A DNA stretch of 64,000 nucleotides, taken from assembly GCF_014652695.1 (NCBI RefSeq), contig NZ_BMZH01000012.1, positions 1 to 64,000 on the forward strand, given 5' to 3'. Position numbers and translations under genes: made by a program. Origin of the DNA: Algimonas arctica (GTDB lineage: Bacteria > Pseudomonadota > Alphaproteobacteria > Caulobacterales > Maricaulaceae). Shown here in pieces: positions 7,650 through 15,531 of the stretch (positions are counted from its first letter, which is position 1; every line of letters starts with the position of its first letter). The notes beneath the pieces were generated by a model. The model did not search any database. It had not been told where the DNA came from and worked only from the letters and a program-made list of their open reading frames with translations.

Positions 7650-9179
7650 ATGCGCGCCCCCCTCAAAGCTGCAAGATTGCTCATGGCTGGCTTAGCTTTA
7701 ACAGTGTTCGCAGCGCCCGTATTGGCGCAGACCACGCCAGCGATCGACATTCGACGTCCGGATCAGGCACAACCCTATACACCGTTACGCAATGGTGCGG
7801 CAGTCCCGCAGGTCCAAGACCCTGCGCCCCAACGGGCCCTTTCGCAAAACCCGCAGGCTCAGCCACAACAAAATATGATGATGACGCCGATTGCGGCCCT
7901 GCCGTCCATTGCTAACCTTGTGGAACGGGTCAGCCAATCAACGGTCAATATTATCGTCACGACATCAAATGGTGAAATGCTCTCAGAAGGGCAGGGCTCG
8001 GGCTTTGTGATTAGTCCGCAGCGTGAAGTGGTCACAAATTACCACGTCATTGAAGGCGGTGAGACGATTGAGATCGAATTTAATGACGGGCGCCGGTATC
8101 CCGCGCGAACGCTAGGTACGGACGAAGAAACCGATCTGGCCCTCTTGACGTTCGATACGAATGAAACAGTTCCCTATGTACAGTTCCACCAAGGAACGCG
8201 GTCGCGGATTGGTGATTGGGTTGTCGCGATTGGGAATCCGTTCGGGATTGGCCAATCAACGTCGCTCGGCGTCATTTCTGCGATAGGCCGGAAACGCGTC
8301 GATAGTGGCTCCTATGTCGATTATATCCAAACAGATGCGACCATTAACCGGGGGAACTCGGGGGGGCCGTTGTTTAATCTAAATGGCGACGTCGTCGGCG
8401 TGAACTCAGCCATTTACTCACCCACTGGCGCGTCCGTCGGGATCGCCTTCGTTATTCCGCACGAAACAGCGGCATCCGTCGTCACGGCACTTCGGTCTGA
8501 GGGTCGGGTCCGACGCGGTTATCTGGGAGCGGGCTTACGAGACGCTGTCTTTGAAATGGATGGACGTCCGGGCATTCTCAAATCTGGCGCTCTAGTCAAT
8601 AATTTGGTGCCGGGAAGCCCCGCTCAGACGTATGGGTTGGAGATTGATGACATCATCCTGCGTATCAATGATTATCCTGTCCGAAACTCCGTCGAGGCAA
8701 CTCGCGCCATTGGATTACTTGCACCGGGTGATGTCGCGAATATTATCTATGAGCGGCTAGAGAAGACATATGAAATCAAAGTCTCTATCGGAGAACGGCC
8801 TGAAAAAGCCGATGTCGAACGCGACGCCGCATTAAGCCGGGGTTTGCCACCGCCCGCCCCGAAAAGCGAACCGCATGCGCGCATCAGTATCAATACGGGC
8901 GTTCATGTCCTCGATATTTCGGCTGAGTTCCGTACAGCCATCGGGATGCGATCTGATCAAGTCGGCGTCTATGTCGAAAGTGTCGATCCGGGATCGGAAG
9001 CAGAAATGGCGGGCTTCAAGATTGGGCAAGTTCTGCTGGAAGCCGACGGCATGCCTATTGCCGAAGTTGATAAATGGCGGTCCATGGTTCTGAATGCGAA
9101 GCTCGACAAGAAATCGAGCATGAAAATCAAGCTTCGCCCAAAGGACGGTGGCGAGAAAATACTTGATCTACCAACTTAA
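7650..9179 (+). CDS. Do-family (DegP/DegQ-like) periplasmic serine endoprotease
   Basis: An envelope quality-control protease of the HtrA family (509 residues). A signal peptide ends near residue 26 (APVLAQ) and a proline/glutamine-rich linker reaches about residue 75. The trypsin-like domain has the triad H132 (TNYHVIEGG), D162 (TDLALL) and S237 (GNSGGP). Two PDZ domains follow (about 275-365 and 400-500). ATG 7650 is preferred over a TTG 12 bases upstream because it starts the signal peptide and has GGAG at 7640-7643. The regulator/kinase pair 170 bases downstream points to an envelope-stress module, which is inferred from location. Confidence 0.93.
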   Translation: MRAPLKAARLLMAGLALTVFAAPVLAQTTPAIDIRRPDQAQPYTPLRNGAAVPQVQDPAPQRALSQNPQAQPQQNMMMTPIAALPSIANLVERVSQSTVNIIVTTSNGEMLSEGQGSGFVISPQREVVTNYHVIEGGETIEIEFNDGRRYPARTLGTDEETDLALLTFDTNETVPYVQFHQGTRSRIGDWVVAIGNPFGIGQSTSLGVISAIGRKRVDSGSYVDYIQTDATINRGNSGGPLFNLNGDVVGVNSAIYSPTGASVGIAFVIPHETAASVVTALRSEGRVRRGYLGAGLRDAVFEMDGRPGILKSGALVNNLVPGSPAQTYGLEIDDIILRINDYPVRNSVEATRAIGLLAPGDVANIIYERLEKTYEIKVSIGERPEKADVERDAALSRGLPPPAPKSEPHARISINTGVHVLDISAEFRTAIGMRSDQVGVYVESVDPGSEAEMAGFKIGQVLLEADGMPIAEVDKWRSMVLNAKLDKKSSMKIKLRPKDGGEKILDLPT

Positions 9180-9188
9180 AATCCGCGG

Positions 9189-9207
9189 CGGACATGCCAA
9201 ATGTCCG
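9189..9207 (+). terminator. Weak hairpin after the Do-protease gene
   Basis: CGGACAT and ATGTCCG form a 7-bp stem with a 5-base loop, 9 bases after the stop codon. No T run follows, so it may be an mRNA 3' stabiliser or a poor terminator. The rest of 9208-9350 shows no other structure I can support beyond a good ribosome-binding site (GGAGTAGG) before the next gene. Confidence 0.3.
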
Positions 9208-9350
9208 TCGTAATAGTGGTAATATACCCAGTCTTTACCGTGCCTTAGACGCTACTTTTCAAACCTTACCGAATGGTCGTTATCTTTCTGCTTTCTCTTG
9301 CGTTACCCACATGGACAAAGCATTACGAGTGAAGATCACGGAGTAGGTCA

Positions 9351-10022
9351 ATGAGAATATTAGTAGTCGAGGACGACGAAGTCGCCGCTGAATATGTCAA
9401 GAAAGGCCTCTCCGAGGCTGGGCATGTGGTGGACCTTGCGACAGATGGGGATACAGCCTTAGAAATGGCGCAAGCCGCCGATTATGATGCCCTTATTCTG
9501 GATCGTATGTTGCCCAAACGGGATGGCTTGCAAGTTTTGATGGACCTTCGCGAAGGGGGTGATGCGACACCTGTGCTGATATTATCAGCGCTTGGAGAAA
9601 CAGATCATAAGGTCGAAGGTCTGCGCGCTGGCGGCGATGATTATCTCGCCAAGCCTTATTCGTTTATGGAGCTCCTGGCCCGCGTCGAAGCCATCGGCCG
9701 ACGATCCGACCCGACAGCGGCTGTGACGAAGCTGAAAGTCGGTGATCTCGAAATGGATTTATTAGCGCGGACGGTGCACCGGGGCGGCCAGAAAGTTCTC
9801 TTGCAACCGCGCGAGTTCCGCCTCTTAGAATGTTTGATGCGCAATGCCGGACGCGTTGTAACCCGCACCATGTTGCTTGAAAAAGTTTGGGATTATCACT
9901 TTGACCCCCAGACCAATGTCATTGACGTTCACATCTCACGCCTACGCGGCAAGATTGATAAAGAGTTTGGCACCCCATTGCTGCACACTGTGCGCGGTGC
10001 TGGCTACCGCTTGCAACCCTAG
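9351..10022 (+). CDS. OmpR-family response regulator, partner of the next kinase
   Basis: A 223-residue regulator with receiver domain (E7-D8-D9, phosphoacceptor D51 in ILDRMLPKRDG, S79, K101) and a winged-helix output domain (REFRLLECLMRNAGRVVT near 148, then NVIDVHISRLRGKID). It resembles the CopR/CzcR/QseB group of OmpR-type regulators. The start is supported by GGAGTAGG a few bases upstream. Its TAG stop directly abuts the TTG start of the kinase gene. It is a separate, second two-component system from the one at 4.9-7.0 kb, placed behind the Do-protease gene. Confidence 0.92.
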   Translation: MRILVVEDDEVAAEYVKKGLSEAGHVVDLATDGDTALEMAQAADYDALILDRMLPKRDGLQVLMDLREGGDATPVLILSALGETDHKVEGLRAGGDDYLAKPYSFMELLARVEAIGRRSDPTAAVTKLKVGDLEMDLLARTVHRGGQKVLLQPREFRLLECLMRNAGRVVTRTMLLEKVWDYHFDPQTNVIDVHISRLRGKIDKEFGTPLLHTVRGAGYRLQP

Positions 10023-11687
10023 TTGGGGTCTTCGTCCAAATCCGCGGATGCTCAGCCTCTCGGCGATCTCGCTGAGACGCTGGGCCGGCTTCTCAAAAAC
10101 ACAGTGTTCCGACTATCCCTAGTCGGAGCACTTCTTTTTGGGGGCTCGCTGCTGGTTGCTCAGCTGATTGTTTATGACCGGATCGTTTCGGCAGAAATAC
10201 GCCGGATTGATGATGGATTACGAAGTGACTTGATTGAACTGCAGTCCCTGTTCGAAAAAGGCGGAGATCGCGTTTTTCAAGAAGCAAAGCGGATTGGCGC
10301 TCTACCAATCGATACGCCAGAAACCTCACCGCTCGCGCAGCCTTACTTTGATCAAGGGGCCCGTGAGACTGTTGAAAGGGTGGTGACACTGCGCGACCTG
10401 TCAGACGACACATATTCTATGTTCGTGTTTAAAGGCCGTAAGTCAGGAAAACTCGTCACCGAGGAAATCGCCGCGCTGGGCATGGATGCCCCGTCGCTCG
10501 CGGGATTTGTGTCGCGCGGTTTAATTCGTGAACGCGCGATTGCGACTGTGTCCGACATTGAGACTGACCGGACAGAGGAGCGCCGTGTCCAAGTTCTGGG
10601 CTTAGTCATCTATGAAGATGAGGTGCGTGTCGGCATTTTGTTTGTAGGCCGTGATATCGAAACCATCATGCGGACAGGCGAACGCATGCGGAGCGCGATG
10701 ACAACCTCATCTTTCATCGCTCTGTTTCTCGGTATTCTATCATCAATCTTTGTGGCGCGTCGTTTTGCGCGTCGCGTCGATATCCTCAATAAACTCGCCA
10801 CGGATGTCCAAGCCGGGCATTTGGACCGCCGAGCGCCAAGAACCTATTCTGAAGATGAGATGGACCGTTTGGCGGAACATCTGAACGGTATGCTCGACCA
10901 TATTGATCGCCTGATGCAGGCGATGCGCTACGCAGGCGATTCTGTGGCACATGATCTTCGAACACCGTTGACTCGGCTGAGGACTCGTCTTGAAACGGCC
11001 GCTGTTGAGGCAGGGGATAGTCCGGAGGGGGATGTTCTCTATGCAGCTGCGGGGGACGCAGATGAATTGCTGAGCACGTTTGATTCCGTTCTGCGGATTG
11101 CAAGACTCGAGGCCGGTGAACGCCGTGAACTTCTCAAGCCGCTCGACCCAAAACCTATTTTGGACGACTTGGCAGAACTGTATGAGCCTGCCTGTGAAGA
11201 TGCAGGCCTGTCCTTCACTTACGACATAGAGAGTGGTCTCACGATTATGGCCGACCGTGGTTTACTATCTCAGGCGGTCTCTAATCTCGTTGAAAATGCG
11301 ATTAAATATGCGGGGGGCGGCGGCGGGTCCCGCATTCATTTGTCAGCGCAAAAAGGACAGCGCGGCCGGGTTCGGATTTTTGTCGTGGATGACGGCCCCG
11401 GTATTCCCGTTTTTGATCGGGAGCGTGTCAGAGAGCGGTTCGTACGTTTAGACAAGAGCCGAACCTTGCCCGGCTCTGGTCTTGGTCTGGCCTTGGTTGA
11501 TGCGATTGCAGATCTTCACCAAGCCGAGCTTATTTTAGATGATGGGCTTGGATCAGACGCTGTCTTGGCTGGACACGATGATCATGATGGACGCCCCGGA
11601 TTGAAAGTTGAGCTGGTTTTCCCGCGGGCCAAAAGCGTAAAAACTGACGATAGCCCGTCAGACGGCCGCAAAGGCGGGTCCGCTTAA
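10023..11687 (+). CDS. Sensor histidine kinase (OmpR-type system, HAMP)
   Basis: A 554-residue membrane kinase. One membrane segment lies at about 30-51 and a second near 228-246, with a periplasmic sensor of about 175 residues between them. A HAMP domain leads to the phosphoacceptor H310 in SVAHDLRTPLTRLR, followed by the N box SNLVENAIKYAG, then DDGPGIP and GSGLGLALV. It starts at TTG 10023 immediately after the regulator's stop, indicating tight coupling. An unusual feature is an acidic/histidine insertion near the end (AGHDDHDGRPG) and a polar tail after the last ATP-binding strand. Its last 4 bases overlap tail-to-tail with the PleC-like gene on the other strand. Confidence 0.92.
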   Translation: MGSSSKSADAQPLGDLAETLGRLLKNTVFRLSLVGALLFGGSLLVAQLIVYDRIVSAEIRRIDDGLRSDLIELQSLFEKGGDRVFQEAKRIGALPIDTPETSPLAQPYFDQGARETVERVVTLRDLSDDTYSMFVFKGRKSGKLVTEEIAALGMDAPSLAGFVSRGLIRERAIATVSDIETDRTEERRVQVLGLVIYEDEVRVGILFVGRDIETIMRTGERMRSAMTTSSFIALFLGILSSIFVARRFARRVDILNKLATDVQAGHLDRRAPRTYSEDEMDRLAEHLNGMLDHIDRLMQAMRYAGDSVAHDLRTPLTRLRTRLETAAVEAGDSPEGDVLYAAAGDADELLSTFDSVLRIARLEAGERRELLKPLDPKPILDDLAELYEPACEDAGLSFTYDIESGLTIMADRGLLSQAVSNLVENAIKYAGGGGGSRIHLSAQKGQRGRVRIFVVDDGPGIPVFDRERVRERFVRLDKSRTLPGSGLGLALVDAIADLHQAELILDDGLGSDAVLAGHDDHDGRPGLKVELVFPRAKSVKTDDSPSDGRKGGSA

Positions 11688-14563
11688 GCGGCGTGATCTG
11701 ACCGGGTGTTTTTTGTCGCGTTATTGTTATCTTGTTGATCACTCTGGCCGAGAACATTGGCAATGTCTTGCGCGAGGCGTGTGATTTCGTCGCCAACTTC
11801 TGTCTTCTCAGCCTCAACGACTTTAACGATCGGTTTGTTGGGCAGAGTAAAGGTGACGGTCGTGCCTACACCCAGTTCAGACGAGATACTAAAGTTGCCG
11901 CCATGCAGTTCCACGAGTGATTTAGAGAGCGCCAAGCCAAGACCTGTGCCTTCATGTTTACGGGAATGCTGACTATCAATTTGTTCGAACGGCTGGGCCA
12001 GGCGACTAATATCGTCTTGGGAAATTCCGATGCCTGTATCGCAGACATGGATGATGATCCCGGACACTTTTGACTCGACCTTAAGCGTGACAGTCCCGCC
12101 TTCAGGCGTGAACTTAATCGCATTGGTCGCAAGGTTAAGAAGGACCTGTTTCACGGCCCTCGGGTCAGCTTCGATATCATGCGCTTCAATGTCATCATGA
12201 ACAAGTTTGAGACGGTTCTCATCGGCACGGCCGCGTACGATCCTAAGAACCTGTGTAATCATGTCGGCGATCGACATCTGTTCCGAGTTCAATGACATTT
12301 TCCCGGCTTCAATTTTCGACATGTCGAGAATATCATTGATCAGGCTGAGAAGATGTTGGCCCGAAAAGAGAATGTCCGAAATATATTCACGGTAACGGGG
12401 ATCGCCAAGCGGACCGAACATTTCCTTTTTCATAATGTCAGAGAAACCATTGATCGCATTGAGCGGAGTCCGAAGCTCGTGACTCATATTGGCTAAAAAT
12501 TCCGATTTAGATTGGTTGGCTTCCTCGGCCCGGATTTTTTCTTGCTCATAATTTTCGGCGAGCTCTACAATCCGGGTTTGTGACTCGCGTAGAATGTTGA
12601 TGGTCGATTGCAAACGGTCTCTGTTCGCTTCTAATTCGACTTCGCGGGCGCGAATGCCCGTGACATCTGTGCCCATGGAAACGCGGCCGCCATCAACGGT
12701 TTGCGTTTCAATGTAACGAAGCCAACGGCCATCATTCAATTGAATTTCACGCCCCGTATGGTTGTCCAGTTCCCGATCGCTTTCAATAACTTGTCTCGCG
12801 TAATGATCAACGATCGCATATTCCATGCCGGGTTGAAGGTTGCCGGCTTCGAAACCAAAAAACTCTTCGAACTTGCGGTTCCAAAGGACGAGCCGGTCCA
12901 TTTGATCCCAGATGACGAAACTATCGTTCATGGACCGTAAGGCATCAAAAAGACGCGCTTCGGCGGCTTTAAGGCGACGTTGCGTGCTGCGCGCTTCGGT
13001 GACATCAATGGCCATGCCAATGATGACTTTTGCTTGATCATGCCCGCGCGTTGATGGCACACCGCGGCAAGCCACGATTAAAGGCAGTTTTTCCAGCGAG
13101 AGTTCCATATCGAAACCACCGCTGACATGCGCGCGTCGAATGGTGTTGTAGAGCTTGTCCCGGTCGGCCCCTTCGAAAAGCCCGAGAAATTGAGGGAGCG
13201 TGACAAGCGCTTCTTGATCGCCAAGGCCTAGCATTTTAGCAAGCGAGGCGCTGACATAGGCCATGTTTACGGACAAATCGATTTCCCAAACGCCGCCGCC
13301 CGAGCCTTCGACAGCCGCTTGATAGCGTTGACGTGATATTTCATCATCCGTGCTACTGGCTTTTAGGGCTCGCATTTGCGCGACTAATTGATTGGTCAGC
13401 ATCCACCCTAACCAGACCAGTCCAGCCAGCAGCAAACCGAGCATGAGTAAGTTTTGCGGCAAGAAGCTCGGCATAGAGCGATCATGCTGATCCAGCAAAA
13501 GCATTGACCCGCCTGACTTCGGGATTGGGCTTGCCCCGAGCCATACAGACTCACCTGCATTCGTCGATTGGGTGATTTCTGTCCCGCCCAGTTGGGCGAT
13601 AGCCGTCATCCGTGCGGGGCTTAATTCGAAATAGCTATACGCGCCGACTTTGCCGATATGAGGCGGCGCATCGATCAAACGGCCATTGGATAATACCAAA
13701 GCGCCGTTGCGTTGATCCGTGCCAGCCAGCGTTCCGGGATGAAGAGCGGCGAGGACATAGAAGTTTCCTGCCCGTTGCACGATGACAGGAGTTGTTTGGC
13801 CGGACTCAGGCTGGATCAGTGATGCAATTCGTGTTTGTCCCTCGTTGATGCCACTCAGGTCGATTTGGGATAATGCGGCGCCGGACCGGTCTGTCTCTGC
13901 GAGAATTTGCCCTTGTGCATTGAGTACGGCAACGCCTCTAACTGAGTCTGATTGACGCGTTAGAGGCGCGATCACAGCAGGGTCCCGGGATACGGATAGG
14001 GCTAAATTAATGAGAGATGTCTGGGCATCAATCGCGCGTGAGACAGATTGAGCCCGTACTTCGAGGTCGGACGAAATCGCCGATTTCGTCTGGTTTGTGA
14101 AGCGGCTATAATCGCTCACGGTCATCGTTGTGAACAAGATGGCGACAAGAATGATAAAGGCGAGGGCCGCCAGCAAAAGTCTTCGGACCGCTTGTCCGCC
14201 ACCAATGCTTTCGGAAAAACTATCTTCGCCTGATGCGACTTTCGTACCGCCGCCCGTGTGGGTGCGCGACATCGTCCGGGATCGCCGAGCTTTCATGATG
14301 CTGTTTTGATCTGGTTTCGGCTGCGCTTGGTTTGGGGGTGGGGCCGCGTGCGGCGGAGCATTATAAGGCTGTCCCGGCATGGGAGGGTGGACGGTTCCCG
14401 CGACGTACGGTCTTGCGGTATACGCAGTCGTAGGTTGCGGCGATTGAGGCACAAATTCGACAGGACCCGCATAAGGCTGTGGCGCATGCGAATGGGCTTG
14501 GCCGGACGTCGGAGCCGTAGGCGGGGGTCTATAACCCTCAGGATATGTGCGGTTGGCCGCCAT
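11684..14563 (-). CDS. PleC-like membrane sensor histidine kinase with two PAS domains
   Basis: A 959-residue kinase. A proline-rich cytoplasmic N-terminus (about 1-90) with PYxxP-type repeats is followed by a membrane segment near 127-149, an extracytoplasmic sensor of about 215 residues, a second membrane segment near 369-392, and two PAS domains (about 410-525 and 535-640). A coiled coil then leads to the kinase core with H695 in FLANMSHELRTPLNAINGFS, the N box LNLATNAIKF near 809 and G boxes CDTGIGIS and GTGLGLALS. The H-box region through DILDMSKIEAGKM closely resembles PleC/DivJ of Caulobacter, kinases acting on DivK and PleD in polar cell-cycle control. There is no receiver domain. PleC rather than DivJ is my preference. 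A GANTC site lies 29 bases upstream. Confidence 0.85.
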   Translation of the reverse strand: MAANRTYPEGYRPPPTAPTSGQAHSHAPQPYAGPVEFVPQSPQPTTAYTARPYVAGTVHPPMPGQPYNAPPHAAPPPNQAQPKPDQNSIMKARRSRTMSRTHTGGGTKVASGEDSFSESIGGGQAVRRLLLAALAFIILVAILFTTMTVSDYSRFTNQTKSAISSDLEVRAQSVSRAIDAQTSLINLALSVSRDPAVIAPLTRQSDSVRGVAVLNAQGQILAETDRSGAALSQIDLSGINEGQTRIASLIQPESGQTTPVIVQRAGNFYVLAALHPGTLAGTDQRNGALVLSNGRLIDAPPHIGKVGAYSYFELSPARMTAIAQLGGTEITQSTNAGESVWLGASPIPKSGGSMLLLDQHDRSMPSFLPQNLLMLGLLLAGLVWLGWMLTNQLVAQMRALKASSTDDEISRQRYQAAVEGSGGGVWEIDLSVNMAYVSASLAKMLGLGDQEALVTLPQFLGLFEGADRDKLYNTIRRAHVSGGFDMELSLEKLPLIVACRGVPSTRGHDQAKVIIGMAIDVTEARSTQRRLKAAEARLFDALRSMNDSFVIWDQMDRLVLWNRKFEEFFGFEAGNLQPGMEYAIVDHYARQVIESDRELDNHTGREIQLNDGRWLRYIETQTVDGGRVSMGTDVTGIRAREVELEANRDRLQSTINILRESQTRIVELAENYEQEKIRAEEANQSKSEFLANMSHELRTPLNAINGFSDIMKKEMFGPLGDPRYREYISDILFSGQHLLSLINDILDMSKIEAGKMSLNSEQMSIADMITQVLRIVRGRADENRLKLVHDDIEAHDIEADPRAVKQVLLNLATNAIKFTPEGGTVTLKVESKVSGIIIHVCDTGIGISQDDISRLAQPFEQIDSQHSRKHEGTGLGLALSKSLVELHGGNFSISSELGVGTTVTFTLPNKPIVKVVEAEKTEVGDEITRLAQDIANVLGQSDQQDNNNATKNTRSDHAA

Positions 14564-14687
14564 CGTCGGATGCAGTTAGCCTCCCCTATCGAATCACCGT
14601 GAATAGGTATCCGGCAGCAATTGCTCTGTCGAACCAAATTAAGGTTAATAGTTTGGTAAAGTTTGGGGTTTGGGTCGTAATTACCTG

Positions 14688-15422
14688 TTATTTTATCCGA
14701 GTTTCGGGTTCAGGCTTGCCGAGCGCATAGCCTTGGCCAGCATCAATGCCGAGACGGCGGACAAAATCGAGCAATTCAATGGTTTCTATGCCCTCAGCAA
14801 TAAAGCGGACGTCCAAGGGTTCCCGTAAGGTCAACAGTGCCATTAAGATCGCACGGTCTCGTTTGTTATTATAGGCGGCGGCCACGAAAGCGCCGTCGAT
14901 TTTCAACCAGTTTGCGGGCAGGGCGCGCAGATAGCGTATAGAGGCCGCACCGGCACCGACATCATCCAAACAGACCGGGTGGCCCCGTGTTTTGAGCTCG
15001 GTCAGCAAGCTTTCCGCAAGTTCAATTCGGTCCATGTCCCAACTCTCTGTCAACTCAATGACGAGCTTCGTCGGGGACGCGGTCAATGCTGTCAGGCAGG
15101 CCAGGACAGAGGGTTTGAAGTTTTCTCGGTCAACGGAGGCCCCCGAGAGATTAATCGCGATGCCAGGATCGTTAGGGTATTCATTTAAAATCAGGATCGC
15201 CTGTGCGAGCATAGAGAGATCAAGGTCCCGGATGACGCCTGAAATTTCAGCGGGCCGGATGACGCCTTCCGTGCCTTGCCCTTTAAATCGAACAAGCCAT
15301 TCGTAATGGTGGATTTCGCCCGACGTTAAATCGATAATCGGCTGACGCATAACGCGGTAGCGTTGCTCTGACACATGCTCGCGGAAGCCTGCAGCGGTGA
15401 GGACATTGGATAATTCTGGCAT
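14688..15422 (-). CDS. EAL-domain protein, probable cyclic-di-GMP phosphodiesterase
   Basis: A stand-alone 244-residue EAL domain without GGDEF or sensor domain. The signature is altered to EWL (E41 in HYEWLVRF), but the metal and catalytic positions look kept: the N in AINLSG, the E in ELTES, the DD in DDVGAG (usually DDFGTG), K in LKIDG, E in AEGIE, and Q in AGQGYALG. Hydrolysis of c-di-GMP to pGpG is therefore plausible. It lies upstream of the PleC-like kinase on the same strand with 124 bases between them; in Caulobacter-like cells PleC feeds c-di-GMP through PleD, so a functional link is possible but inferred. Confidence 0.85.
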   Translation of the reverse strand: MPELSNVLTAAGFREHVSEQRYRVMRQPIIDLTSGEIHHYEWLVRFKGQGTEGVIRPAEISGVIRDLDLSMLAQAILILNEYPNDPGIAINLSGASVDRENFKPSVLACLTALTASPTKLVIELTESWDMDRIELAESLLTELKTRGHPVCLDDVGAGAASIRYLRALPANWLKIDGAFVAAAYNNKRDRAILMALLTLREPLDVRFIAEGIETIELLDFVRRLGIDAGQGYALGKPEPETRIK

Positions 15423-15476
15423 CTGCGAAGAGGTCGCACAGACACGCTAAGATCGTGTGAACGGGGCTTAAAGGAA

Positions 15477-15497
15477 CGGTTAGCCACAGCCTAACCG
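15477..15497 (-). terminator. Hairpin downstream of pepN
   Basis: CGGTTAG and CTAACCG form a perfect 7-bp stem with a 7-base loop between the EAL gene and the pepN stop. Read on the minus strand it lies 35 bases after pepN and is followed by a T-rich but interrupted tract, so terminator function is possible but weakly supported. Confidence 0.35.
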
Positions 15498-15531
15498 CGC
15501 CCCCCTTTAACGTCTGCCCAACAGTTTCTAA

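Noticed and set aside
14635-14657. Possible CtrA site (TTAAGGTTAA) upstream of the PleC-like gene
   Set aside because: The CtrA consensus needs TTAA-N7-TTAA; here only two bases separate the half sites.
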